From Pseudomonadota bacterium (GTDB taxonomy: Bacteria > Pseudomonadota > Alphaproteobacteria > Acetobacterales > Acetobacteraceae), in contig JAFADX010000204.1 of the NCBI GenBank assembly GCA_023424475.1, positions 1-25,257 on the forward strand: DNA of 25,257 bases. The letters run 5' to 3'. This document shows positions 1 through 6,307 of this stretch, piece by piece. Each line of letters begins with the position of its first letter. Position 1 is the stretch's first letter. The notes under the pieces are model-generated. The model was not told where the DNA came from and made no database searches. It worked only from the letters and a program-made list of their open reading frames with translations. The position numbers and the translations under genes are program-made.

Positions 1-45
1 CTATATCCTGGATGGGTGGCCAGGGGGAGGTGCGGGCCGGTGCCG

Positions 46-63
46 GTTCCGACAGATCGGAAC
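46..63. repeat. Perfect short inverted repeat (hairpin)
   Basis: GTTCCGA (46-52), loop CAGA, TCGGAAC (57-63): a perfect 7-bp stem. It lies in the non-coding left end of the window, upstream of the 104-bp repeats. It could be part of a terminator of a gene off the left edge or a dispersed intergenic element. No T-run follows it, so the role is unknown. Confidence 0.5.
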
Positions 64-76
64 ATGCTCTAGACGC

Positions 77-103
77 GCCCGGATTTGCGCGCAAACGCCG
101 GGC
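77..103. repeat. Inverted repeat with palindromic core
   Basis: GCCCGG (77-82) pairs with CCGGGC (98-103), and the interior TTTGCGCGCAAA (84-95) is itself a perfect palindrome, so the element can form a long hairpin with small internal asymmetries. It sits 9 bp before the first 104-bp repeat. It could be a terminator without a T-tract or a protein-binding site; the sequence does not decide. Confidence 0.45.
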
Positions 104-111
104 AGCCTAGG

Positions 112-420
112 GCCGTTCCCGTTCGCCCTGGCTCACGGCAACGTCCCTAGCCCGTTGTTTCTGCGAGCATCTTCACCCGATCAGGTGATTCCGCCTGACC
201 GGGATCTGCTCTGGAGCCGTTCCCGTTCGCCCCGGCTCACGGCAACGTCCCTAGCCCGTTGCTTCTGCGAGCATCTTCACCCGGTCAGGTGATTCCACCT
301 GACCGGGATCTGCTCTGGAGCCGTTCCCGTTCGCCCCGGCTCACGGCAACGTCTCCAGCCCGTTGCTTCTGCGAGCATCTTCACCCGGTCAGGTGATTCC
401 ACCTGACCGGGATCTGCTCT
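112..420. repeat. Three tandem copies of a 104-bp hairpin-rich unit
   Basis: Copies start at 112, 216 and 320, exactly 104 bp apart; the third loses identity after about 420. Copies 1 and 2 differ at four positions, and copies 2 and 3 at two internal positions plus the end. Each unit carries a strong hairpin (176-203, 280-307, 384-411). In copies 2 and 3 this is a perfect 12-bp stem (CCCGGTCAGGTG with CACCTGACCGGG) around a 4-nt ATTC loop; copy 1 has one mismatch and one G-U pair. Each unit also carries CGTTCCCGT...ACGGCAACG (one mismatch) and a competing pair GCAACG...CGTTGC, so two alternative folds are possible. 104 is not a multiple of three and no coding sense is kept across copies. The array ends 22 bp before the start of the next gene, so at least the last copy may lie in that gene's leader. 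Confidence 0.85.
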
Positions 421-442
421 AGCAGGGAGCCGGAGACACGCC

Positions 443-853
443 ATGCCGCCGATCCGCCGACCCCTCGTCATCGTTCTCGCGGCCGTGGCCTTCGGGGCGC
501 TGGCGGCCTACCTGCTGATGCCGCGGCTCGCTGGGCCGGGCGGGGACCAGGTGGAGGCCCAGTTGCGGCAGGCGGCGGAGGCGCTGGGCCCCTTTCCACG
601 GCGCATCGACGAGGCGACCGAGCTGGTCGAGGCGCGGGTCGAGAACCGCCGCATGACCTACGTCTATCGCCTGACGCGGGCGGGCGCGGTCGATGCCGCC
701 GTGCAGGCCGCGCATCTGCGGAGCACCGTCTGCCGGACGGAGGCGATGGCCGAGGCGATCCGTCGCCACGGCGTCATCTTCGTCTACGAATACCGGGCGC
801 AGGGCGATCCGGGGCAGGTCGCGGCGCGCGTCGAGGTGGACCGCTGCCCCTGA
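443..853 (+). CDS. Small membrane-anchored or exported protein of unknown function
   Basis: 136 residues; I do not recognise the family. A short basic start (RR at 5-6) is followed by a hydrophobic segment at about residues 8-29, which reads as an uncleaved anchor or signal peptide, so the rest is probably periplasmic. The body is a predicted mixed helix/strand domain. Two aromatic strand-like segments, MTYVYR (71-76) and VIFVYEYR (111-118), flank Cys97, and Cys135 is the penultimate residue; the two cysteines could form a disulfide. GGAG at 432-435 lies 7 nt before the ATG, which supports this start. It is a single-gene unit directly downstream of the 104-bp repeats and converges on the CaiB gene with a 7-bp gap. 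The ORF is well supported; the function is not. Confidence 0.75.
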   Translation: MPPIRRPLVIVLAAVAFGALAAYLLMPRLAGPGGDQVEAQLRQAAEALGPFPRRIDEATELVEARVENRRMTYVYRLTRAGAVDAAVQAAHLRSTVCRTEAMAEAIRRHGVIFVYEYRAQGDPGQVAARVEVDRCP

Positions 854-860
854 GGTGCGG

Positions 861-2033
861 TCAGACCGCCTTCGCGGCCTTGAGCGCCGCGATCTCCCCG
901 GCGCTGAAGCCGAATTCCGCGAGCACCTCCTCGGTGTGCTGCCCGCGCTCGGGCGTCGGGTTCCGCGCGCAGTCCACGCCCTCGATCCGCATCGGCGCCC
1001 GCACCACGTTCAGCGCGCCGAGGCGCGGGTGCTGCACCGTCATCTCGAGCCCGAGATGCCTCACCTGCTCGTCGGCGAAGACCTGGTCCATGGAATAGAC
1101 CGGGCCGCAGGGTACGCCTTCCCTGTTGAACCTCGCGACCCAGTTCGCCGAGGTGTCGGTCTGCGTGACCTTCTCCAGCAGCGCGTTCACCTTGCCCCGG
1201 TTCCGGCTGCGCAGCTTGTCGGTCGCGATGTCGGGGTCCTTCGCCTCCTCGGCGATGCCGAGGACCTTCACGATGCGGTCCCACATCACCTGCCCGCCGC
1301 CGGCAATGTTGATGACGCCGTCCGAGGTCTTGAACAGCCCGGTCGGGATGGTGGTGGGGTGGTCGTTGCCGGCCTGCTTCGGGACCTCGTGCTTCATGGT
1401 CCAGCGCGTGGCCTGGAAGTCCATCATGGCGATCATGGCTTCGAGCAGGGAGACATGGACCCAGCGGCCCTTGCCGGTCACCTCGCGTTCCAGCAGCGCC
1501 ACCATGATGCCGAGCGCGCAGTAGAGGCCCGCCGTCAGGTCCGCCACCGGGATCCCGGCGCGCACCGGGCCCTGGCCCGGCAGGCCGGTGACGGACATCA
1601 GCCCGCCCATGCCCTGCGCGATCTGGTCGAAGCCCGGCCGCCGGGCATAGGGCCCATCCTGCCCGAAGCCCGAGATCGATCCGAGCACGATGCGCGGGTT
1701 GATGGCGGCGAGGCTGTCGTAGTCGATGCCGAGGCGGGTCTTCACGTCGGGGCGATAGTTCTCGACCACCACGTCGGCCTTGGCGACCATGCGGCGGAAC
1801 GCTGCCAGGCCCTCGGGCGACTTCAGGTTCAGCGTCATGCCGCGCTTGTTGCGATGGACGTGCTGGAAGTCCGGGCCGTCGCGTTCGCCGCCGAGGCCCT
1901 TGCCGGTGTCCACCTCGTCGGTGGCCTCGATCTTGATCACCCTGGCGCCCCAGTCCGCGAGCTGGCGCACGCAGGTGGGGCCCGAGCGCACGCGGGTCAG
2001 GTCGAGCACGGTGAAGCGGGACAGCGGCATCAT
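861..2033 (-). CDS. CaiB/BaiF-type (class III) CoA-transferase
   Basis: 390 residues, normal for the family. Such enzymes move CoA between two carboxylic acids through an aspartyl-CoA thioester. Visible family features are the N-terminal VLDLTRVRSGP, GARVIKIE, RNKRGMTLNLKSPEG, VVVENYRPDV, and the block with GSISGFGQDGPY and GFDQIAQGMGG. The likely catalytic Asp is D165 in PVADLTAG, by alignment to Asp169 of formyl-CoA transferase. A start 18 codons upstream is open, but the ATG at 2033 has GGAGG 9 nt before it and gives the normal N-terminus MPLSRF. It is divergent from the crotonase gene at 2160 and shares a 126-bp intergenic region with it, which suggests a common acyl-CoA pathway. The acid substrate cannot be read from sequence. 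Confidence 0.93.
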   Translation of the reverse strand: MMPLSRFTVLDLTRVRSGPTCVRQLADWGARVIKIEATDEVDTGKGLGGERDGPDFQHVHRNKRGMTLNLKSPEGLAAFRRMVAKADVVVENYRPDVKTRLGIDYDSLAAINPRIVLGSISGFGQDGPYARRPGFDQIAQGMGGLMSVTGLPGQGPVRAGIPVADLTAGLYCALGIMVALLEREVTGKGRWVHVSLLEAMIAMMDFQATRWTMKHEVPKQAGNDHPTTIPTGLFKTSDGVINIAGGGQVMWDRIVKVLGIAEEAKDPDIATDKLRSRNRGKVNALLEKVTQTDTSANWVARFNREGVPCGPVYSMDQVFADEQVRHLGLEMTVQHPRLGALNVVRAPMRIEGVDCARNPTPERGQHTEEVLAEFGFSAGEIAALKAAKAV

Positions 2034-2096
2034 GGGCGGGCATCCTCCGGTCCCGCTTCTGTTCGCACCGCCCGGGCGGATCGGCAAGGCGGCGGC

Positions 2097-2124
2097 TTGA
2101 CGGCCCGGCCCATCCCGCTACGCC
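2097..2124 (+). promoter_or_regulatory. Possible sigma70-type promoter for the crotonase gene
   Basis: TTGACG (2097-2102), a 16-bp spacer and TACGCC (2119-2124) lie 36 bp before the ATG at 2160. The -35 is close to consensus and the -10 is weak, as is common in GC-rich genomes. The stretch is in the intergenic region shared with the divergent CaiB gene. Pattern match only. Confidence 0.3.
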
Positions 2125-2159
2125 TTGCGCCACACCACACCACACCGGGACGGAGCGCC

Positions 2160-2942
2160 ATGAGCGACGAGATCCTTCACGAGGTCCGCGAGGGCGGCAT
2201 CGCCTGGACCACCTTCAACCGCCCGCAGGCGCGCAACGCCATGCTGTTCGGCATGTATGAGCGGCTGCAGGACCTCGCCGGCGAGATCAGCGCCGATCCG
2301 TCGGTCCGCGTCTGGGTGCTGACCGGCGCCGGCGGCAAGGCCTTCGCCTCGGGCACCGACATCAGCCAGTTCCGCGAATTCAGGACCGCCGAGGACGCGC
2401 TCAACTACGAGGCGCGGATCGACAAGGTGCTCGGCGCGCTCGAGGACTGCTCCAAGCCGGTGATCGCGGCGATCGCGGGCGCCTGCACAGGCGGCGGCCT
2501 CGGCATCGCGGGATGCTGCGACATCCGCATCTGCGACCAGGGCGCGCGCTTCGGCCTGCCGATCGCCAAGACGCTCGGCAACATCCTCAACATGCACAAC
2601 TTCGCACGCTTCTACGCCCTGGTCGGGCCGGCGGCGATCGCGGAGATGATCATGACCTCCCGCCTGTTCAGCGCGGCGGAGGCGAAGCATATCGGCCTGG
2701 TTTCGGAGGTGCTGGACACGCCGGACGCGGTCGCCGCGCGCGCGATGGAACTCGCGACGACGATGAAGGACCTCGCGCCGCTCACGCTGAAGGCGACGAA
2801 GGAGGCCCTGCGCCGCCTGCGCAAGGCGACGAGCGACGTGGAGGGCGACGACCTGGTGACCATGTGCTTCACCAGCGCCGACTTCCAGGAAGGCGTCGAT
2901 GCCTTCCTCAACAAGCGCGCACCGAAATTCCAGGGCAGGTAG
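2160..2942 (+). CDS. Enoyl-CoA hydratase/isomerase (crotonase) superfamily protein with non-canonical active site
   Basis: 260 residues, the normal single-domain crotonase length. The two oxyanion-hole regions are present: FASGTDISQF (62-71) and CTGGGLGIAGCCDIRI (109-124). The crotonase ending, with IGLVSEV and a KATKEAL helix, is also clear. The two glutamates of true enoyl-CoA hydratases (rat mitochondrial Glu144 and Glu164) are replaced: GGGCE is GGGLG (G115) and GQPEI is GLPIA (I135). Water addition is therefore unlikely, and another crotonase-fold reaction (isomerase, hydrolase, lyase or decarboxylase type) is more plausible. The start is the ATG with GGAG close upstream; the reading frame extends far upstream only as an antisense shadow of the CaiB gene. 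The neighbours are the divergent CaiB gene and a downstream TctC protein. CoA-thioester binding is inferred from the family. Confidence 0.9.
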   Translation: MSDEILHEVREGGIAWTTFNRPQARNAMLFGMYERLQDLAGEISADPSVRVWVLTGAGGKAFASGTDISQFREFRTAEDALNYEARIDKVLGALEDCSKPVIAAIAGACTGGGLGIAGCCDIRICDQGARFGLPIAKTLGNILNMHNFARFYALVGPAAIAEMIMTSRLFSAAEAKHIGLVSEVLDTPDAVAARAMELATTMKDLAPLTLKATKEALRRLRKATSDVEGDDLVTMCFTSADFQEGVDAFLNKRAPKFQGR

Positions 2943-3002
2943 CCCCTGGCATTCGCGGCGGAGGGGGGTAGCATTCCGGCAGAGCCTCGGGAGCCCGCTG
3001 CC

Positions 3003-3968
3003 ATGATCCTCCGCCGCAGCCTTCTCGCCACGGCCCTGTGCGCCGCGCCGGCTCTGGCGCGCGCTCAGGGCGGTTATCCCAGCCGGCCCATCCGCGTGGT
3101 CGTCCCCTTCGGGGCGGGCGGCGTCATCGACGTGGTGGCCCGCATCGTCGCCGAGCCGCTGTCCCAGCGCCTCGGCCAGCCCATGGTCATCGAGAACACG
3201 CCCGGCGCGGGCAGCACCATCGGCGCCCGGACGGTGGCGCGGGCACCGGCCGACGGGCACACGCTGCTGCTCAACGGCGCGGCGCATTCGGTGATCCCCG
3301 CGCTCTTCCCCGACGCCGGCATCGACCCGGCGACGGATTTCGCGCCGGTCGCGCTGGTGGGCGAGCAGCCCTTCGTCCTCGCCGTGCATCCGTCGGTCGC
3401 GGTGAACGACGTGCCGTCCTTCCTCGCCTGGCTGCGGTCCAAGCGTGGCGAGGCGACCTTCGCGACGACGGGCATCGGCGCCGCCTCCCACCTGGCGGGG
3501 GAGCTTCTCAAGAAGCTCGCGGGCGTCGATTTCACCATCGTGCAGTACCGCGGCACGCCTGCGGCGGTGACGGATTTCGTCGCCGGCCGCGTCGAGTTCA
3601 TGATCGACAGCCAGACGCTGCTCGCGCCGATGATGCAGGACAACCGGGCGAGAGGCCTCGCGGTGACGACGGCGCGGCGGTCGCGGATGCTGCCGGACCT
3701 GCCAACGCTGCAGGAGGCCGGGGTGGCGGGCTACGAGACGTCTTCCTGGCAGGCAATCTACGCACCGGCCGGGACGCCGCCGGCGGTCGCGCAGCGGGTC
3801 TCGGCGGAGGTGCTCGCGGTGCTCGCCGAGCCCGCCGTGCAGCAGCGCTTCGCCGAGCGCGGCGTGGAGCCGCGGCCAGGTGATCCGACGGTGCTGCGCA
3901 ACTTTCTCAAGGCCGAGATGAGCCGCTGGCTTCCGATCTTGCGCGCGACCGGGGCCCGCGCCGGCTGA
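3003..3968 (+). CDS. TctC/Bug-family periplasmic solute-binding protein
   Basis: 321 residues. A Sec signal peptide is obvious: MILRRS, a hydrophobic core, and cleavage expected after ALARA near residue 21. The mature part begins with the family hallmark YPSRPIRVVVPFGAGG, followed by VIENTPGAGSTIGA, APADGHTLLL, TGIGAASHLAGE, and YRGTPAAVTDFVAGRVEFM. These proteins bind carboxylates or other small anions for tripartite tricarboxylate transporters. No tctA or tctB lies next to it, so this is an orphan binding protein, as is common for the expanded Bug families of Burkholderiales and Acetobacteraceae. It starts 60 bp after the crotonase gene on the same strand, with GGGAG 9 nt before the ATG, so it may be co-transcribed and bind the substrate of the CaiB/crotonase pathway. 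The ligand is unknown. Confidence 0.93.
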   Translation: MILRRSLLATALCAAPALARAQGGYPSRPIRVVVPFGAGGVIDVVARIVAEPLSQRLGQPMVIENTPGAGSTIGARTVARAPADGHTLLLNGAAHSVIPALFPDAGIDPATDFAPVALVGEQPFVLAVHPSVAVNDVPSFLAWLRSKRGEATFATTGIGAASHLAGELLKKLAGVDFTIVQYRGTPAAVTDFVAGRVEFMIDSQTLLAPMMQDNRARGLAVTTARRSRMLPDLPTLQEAGVAGYETSSWQAIYAPAGTPPAVAQRVSAEVLAVLAEPAVQQRFAERGVEPRPGDPTVLRNFLKAEMSRWLPILRATGARAG

Positions 3969-3985
3969 CGCCGATTGGATTTGCT

Positions 3986-3999
3986 TTCCGGCGCCGGAA
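3986..3999. repeat. Perfect 14-bp palindrome TTCCGGCGCCGGAA
   Basis: It lies 17 bp after the tctC-like stop codon, in the spacer before the cold-shock gene. It reads identically on both strands. It may be a dimeric repressor site or the core of a terminator for the preceding gene; with no loop it would fold poorly as a hairpin. Confidence 0.4.
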
Positions 4000-4027
4000 G
4001 GCGCATAGGCCCCCCGTCACATCGTCC

Positions 4028-4046
4028 GGCCCGCGCCTTGCGGGCC
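4028..4046. terminator. Hairpin upstream of the cold-shock gene, possible terminator or leader element
   Basis: GGCCCGC (4028-4034), a 5-nt loop and GCGGGCC (4040-4046) form a perfect 7-bp GC stem. Only a mixed pyrimidine stretch (TGCTCTCC) follows, not a T-run, so efficient Rho-independent termination is uncertain. A weak promoter-like pair TTGCGG (4038-4043) and TACCCT (4060-4065), with 16-bp spacing, overlaps it. If that promoter is real, the csp transcript would have a leader of about 120 nt. Confidence 0.3.
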
Positions 4047-4193
4047 TGCTCTCCGTGCCTACCCTATGGTTGAGCCTCAGCGATGGCTGGCCCGTCGCGC
4101 TTGGCGCGCGTCGGCATCGCCGCCCTGCGCAGCCGCAGGCGGCAGCAGTTGCGCATGTCGCGCGACGGCAACGCTCAACCCGGAGTGAACGGC
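4047..4193 (+). promoter_or_regulatory. Probable long 5' leader of the cold-shock mRNA
   Basis: About 150 bp with no convincing gene precede the csp start codon. An in-frame ATG at 4083 would add a 37-residue Arg-rich extension not found in Csp proteins, so I treat this stretch as untranslated. It is rich in self-complementary GC segments such as the stretch around TCGCGCTTGGCGCGCGTC. cspA-type mRNAs are known for long structured leaders that control cold induction. Assigning that role here is by analogy. Confidence 0.35.
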
Positions 4194-4400
4194 ATGAGCA
4201 TCGGTACCGTGAAGTGGTTCAATGCGACCAAGGGCTATGGCTTCATCCAGCCCGAGGACGGCAGCAAGGACGTCTTCGTCCACATCAGCGACGTGCAGCG
4301 CTCGGGCCTCAATGGCCTGAATGAGGGCGATCGCGTGGAGTTCGAACTGCAGCGCGGGCAGCAGGGCAAGATCTCGGCGGGCAACCTCCGCCTCGCCTGA
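4194..4400 (+). CDS. CspA-family cold-shock protein
   Basis: 68 residues, the standard single cold-shock domain (OB fold) that binds single-stranded RNA and DNA and melts RNA structure. The N-terminus GTVKWFNATKGYGFIQPEDG contains RNP1 (KGYGFI) and is followed by RNP2 (VFVHIS). The C-terminus ends VEFELQRGQQGKISAGNLRLA. The start is the ATG at 4194 with GGAG (4182-4185) 8 nt upstream; the longer open frame from 4083 is discounted because its extra residues are atypical. A strong hairpin with a TTCG loop lies 11 bp after the stop, and two small genes follow on the same strand. It is probably an RNA chaperone; whether it is cold-induced cannot be told from the protein. Confidence 0.96.
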   Translation: MSIGTVKWFNATKGYGFIQPEDGSKDVFVHISDVQRSGLNGLNEGDRVEFELQRGQQGKISAGNLRLA

Positions 4401-4411
4401 GCCCGGCAAGG

Positions 4412-4431
4412 GGGCGGCCTTCGGGCCGCCC
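4412..4431 (+). terminator. Rho-independent terminator-like hairpin after csp
   Basis: GGGCGGCC (4412-4419), a TTCG tetraloop (4420-4423) and GGCCGCCC (4424-4431) form a perfect 8-bp stem with an exceptionally stable loop. The T-rich stretch TTCCACGTTT follows. It lies between csp and the small GTG-start gene, so it may end most csp transcripts or attenuate transcription into the two small genes. Confidence 0.65.
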
Positions 4432-4460
4432 TTCCACGTTTCAGACCCCGGAGAAGCCCC

Positions 4461-4634
4461 GTGCCCCGCAAGCCGAACTACGGTCAGCAGCGCGCCGAGG
4501 TGAACCGGGCCAAGCAGGCAAAGAAGGAAGCCAAGCAGCGCGAGCGCGAGGAAGCGGTCGCGCGGCGCAAGGCATCCGACCAGGCTGACGAGCCCGACAC
4601 CGAAGCGACGACGGAAGAACCCGCGCGCGACTGA
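4461..4634 (+). CDS. Small highly charged conserved-type protein (57 aa)
   Basis: GTG-start reading frame giving MPRKPNYGQQRAEVNRAKQA and then a Lys/Arg/Glu-rich helix (KKEAKQREREEAVARRKA) and an acidic tail (DEPDTEATTEEPARD). GGAG (4450-4453) lies 7 nt before the GTG. The composition suggests one long helix, possibly a coiled coil, and a cytoplasmic nucleic-acid- or ribosome-associated role, but no function is established. Small proteins with the same MPRKPNYG start and KAxKKEAK helix are, as far as I recall, common in Alphaproteobacteria. The next small gene follows after 23 bp. The gene is easily missed because it is short and lacks an ATG. Confidence 0.72.
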   Translation: MPRKPNYGQQRAEVNRAKQAKKEAKQREREEAVARRKASDQADEPDTEATTEEPARD

Positions 4635-4657
4635 CGCGCCGCGGAGGAGAGACACAG

Positions 4658-4885
4658 ATGGCCAAGCCTGGCAGCAAGTCGAACTTCGTCCTGTTCGACG
4701 TGTACTACGAGGACGGCAGCCGCCGTTCCAACCGCAAGGTCCCGGCCGAGATCCTCGGGGGCCTCGACGGCGATGAGCCCGCCCGCAAGGTGATCCTGGA
4801 GCAGGACAACGAGATCGCCAAGGCATCCGGCAAGCCGGCGCTGGCGATCTCTCAGCTCGTGCGGTCCGGCGGCAAGAAGAAGTAA
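4658..4885 (+). CDS. Small protein of unknown function (75 aa)
   Basis: 75 residues, starting MAKPGSKSNFVLFDVYYEDG and ending in a basic tail (GGKKK). The middle (RRSNRKVPAEILGGLDGDEPARKVILEQDNEIAKASGKP) looks like a short strand pair followed by a helix with no membrane segment, so it is probably cytoplasmic. A clear GGAGGAGAG ribosome binding site lies 7-8 nt before the ATG. It follows the 57-residue gene by 23 bp and is followed by a strong hairpin, so the pair is probably a small operon behind csp. Function unknown. Confidence 0.8.
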   Translation: MAKPGSKSNFVLFDVYYEDGSRRSNRKVPAEILGGLDGDEPARKVILEQDNEIAKASGKPALAISQLVRSGGKKK

Positions 4886-4892
4886 GGCGGAA

Positions 4893-4914
4893 CGGGGGAG
4901 GCAGGCCTCCCCCG
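4893..4914. terminator. Terminator-like hairpin after the small genes
   Basis: CGGGGGAGG (4893-4901), loop CAGG and CCTCCCCCG (4906-4914) make a perfect 9-bp stem. It lies between the plus-strand 75-residue gene and the stop of the minus-strand MmgE/PrpD gene, so it could serve both directions. There is no T-run, as is frequent in GC-rich genomes. Confidence 0.55.
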
Positions 4915-4926
4915 CACGGCGCGCGG

Positions 4927-6297
4927 CTATTCGGCCGCGCGAGCCTGCCGCGGCGCGAGCGGCACCACGCCCGGCAGGGCGGACCCTTCCCACAACTGGG
5001 CCAGCAGCGCCTTCGCCGGCGCCACGCCGACCGCATCGGCGGTCAGTTCCAAGAACTTGTCCGAGAGGTCCTGGTCGCTCAGCGGCGCATCCGGGTCGCC
5101 CTTGCGCGTGTGCTGGTGGCGGGACAGCACGCGGCCGTCCTTCAGCGTGATCGTCACCTTGGCCGAGCGCTTGGACGGGAAGGCCGCCGCGCATTCTGGG
5201 TCGAGTGCGACCGTCACCTTGCCCATCAGGGCGCGGATCGCGGGATCCGCCAGCCGATCGGGCGTGAAGGCCACCAGCCGCACGCCGCCATGCAGCAGCA
5301 TGGTCGCGACGGTGAACTGGGTGGAGAAGCGGCAGTCCTGCTCGGTCTGCGCGGTCGGGCGGTCGCAGACCTCCTTGGTCGCCTTGTAGCCGCCGACCGC
5401 GACCGAAACGACATCCTCGGGCTTGAACCCGTGTTCGAGGTGCAGGTCCCGCACGGCGTCGAGGGCCGCGAAGATGTGCCCGCAGCAGCCGTGGTTCTTG
5501 AAGGTCATGTCGGTGATGGCGAAGGGCTTGCCGATATTGGCGAGCGGCTTGTCCCACTTGCCGGTGTCCTCGCTGGTCGCCGCGGCGAAGCCCGCCGGGC
5601 CGTGCAGGACATCGAGCGCGCCGGTCATGCCCCTGGCTGCCGCCATGGCCGCCAGCGCGCCGGCTTCGGCCGCATGGCCGGGGTGCAGCGGCTTCGACAT
5701 GCCTTCGCCGCGGAAGGCCTGCTGCAGCCCGCCGGCCATGGTCGCCGCGGTCGCGATGGCATGGGCCGTGCGGGTCGCGTCGCAGTCGAGCAGCACCGCG
5801 ACCGAGGCCGCCGCGCCGAAGGTCCCGATGGTGCCGGTGGTGTGCCAGAAATCGTAGTGCGAGGGCTGCACCGAGAGGCCGATGCGGCAGGAGACCTCGT
5901 AGCCAGCGGTCATGGCGCGCAGCAGGCCGTTCATGTCGGTCCCCCGCGACTGCGCCGCGGCCAGCGCCGCGGCGATGGTTGGGCAGCCGGGGTGGTAGAC
6001 GGCGTAGCGGTAGATGTCGTCGAACTCGACCGTATGGGAGGCGGTGCCGTTCAGCAGGGCGGCATGGCGCAGCGGTACGCGGCGGCCGGAGACATAGCAG
6101 ACCGCGCCGCCGCCGCCCCGCGTCTCGTCCTCGAGCGCGGCCGACATCAGCGTCGCCGGCTCGCGCCAGGCGCCGGCGAGGAGGGCGGCGAACCAGTCCA
6201 CCAGCGCGCGGCGGGCATGGTGCGCGACATCCTCCGGCAGGTCCCGGGACCGCCAGGTGGCGGCATGGTCGGCGAGGACGAGAAGCGGGTTCGTCAT
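4927..6297 (-). CDS. MmgE/PrpD family protein
   Basis: 456 residues, the usual size. The family includes 2-methylcitrate dehydratase (PrpD), cis-aconitate decarboxylase and iminodisuccinate epimerase. Key family features are LNGTASHTVEFDD near residue 85, the HPG that follows, the Gly/Ala-rich ATMAGGLQQAFRGEGMSKPLHPGHAAEAG segment with its conserved Lys, and the FKNHGCCGHIFAALDA region that corresponds to the second active-site Lys segment. The paralogue cannot be named from sequence. It is the last gene of a minus-strand run, starting 10 nt after the D-2-hydroxyacid dehydrogenase stop and with only weak Shine-Dalgarno bases, so translation is likely coupled. No prpB, prpC or acnD is nearby, so a methylcitrate role is not supported; a dehydration or decarboxylation of a hydroxy-acid made by the neighbours is more likely. 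Confidence 0.92.
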   Translation of the reverse strand: MTNPLLVLADHAATWRSRDLPEDVAHHARRALVDWFAALLAGAWREPATLMSAALEDETRGGGGAVCYVSGRRVPLRHAALLNGTASHTVEFDDIYRYAVYHPGCPTIAAALAAAQSRGTDMNGLLRAMTAGYEVSCRIGLSVQPSHYDFWHTTGTIGTFGAAASVAVLLDCDATRTAHAIATAATMAGGLQQAFRGEGMSKPLHPGHAAEAGALAAMAAARGMTGALDVLHGPAGFAAATSEDTGKWDKPLANIGKPFAITDMTFKNHGCCGHIFAALDAVRDLHLEHGFKPEDVVSVAVGGYKATKEVCDRPTAQTEQDCRFSTQFTVATMLLHGGVRLVAFTPDRLADPAIRALMGKVTVALDPECAAAFPSKRSAKVTITLKDGRVLSRHQHTRKGDPDAPLSDQDLSDKFLELTADAVGVAPAKALLAQLWEGSALPGVVPLAPRQARAAE

Positions 6298-6307
6298 GGC
6301 GTGCTGC

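Noticed and set aside
112..420. Possible CRISPR array
   Set aside because: The copies are contiguous 104-bp tandem units without unique spacers, and no cas genes are present.
277..471. Minus-strand 64-codon frame through the 104-bp repeats
   Set aside because: The repeat length is not a multiple of three, the product has no family character, and it overlaps the start of the supported 443-853 gene.
693..2159. Upstream extension of the crotonase frame across the CaiB gene
   Set aside because: The extension lies antisense to a clear CaiB family protein and has low-complexity composition; the crotonase N-terminus and ribosome site are at 2160.
4083..4193. N-terminal extension of the cold-shock protein from the ATG at 4083
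   Set aside because: The added residues are Arg-rich and absent from Csp families, while the ATG at 4194 has a well-spaced GGAG and the standard start.
4927..6297. Naming the MmgE/PrpD protein prpD (2-methylcitrate dehydratase)
   Set aside because: No other methylcitrate-cycle gene is nearby, and the family covers several reactions, so the specific name is not justified.
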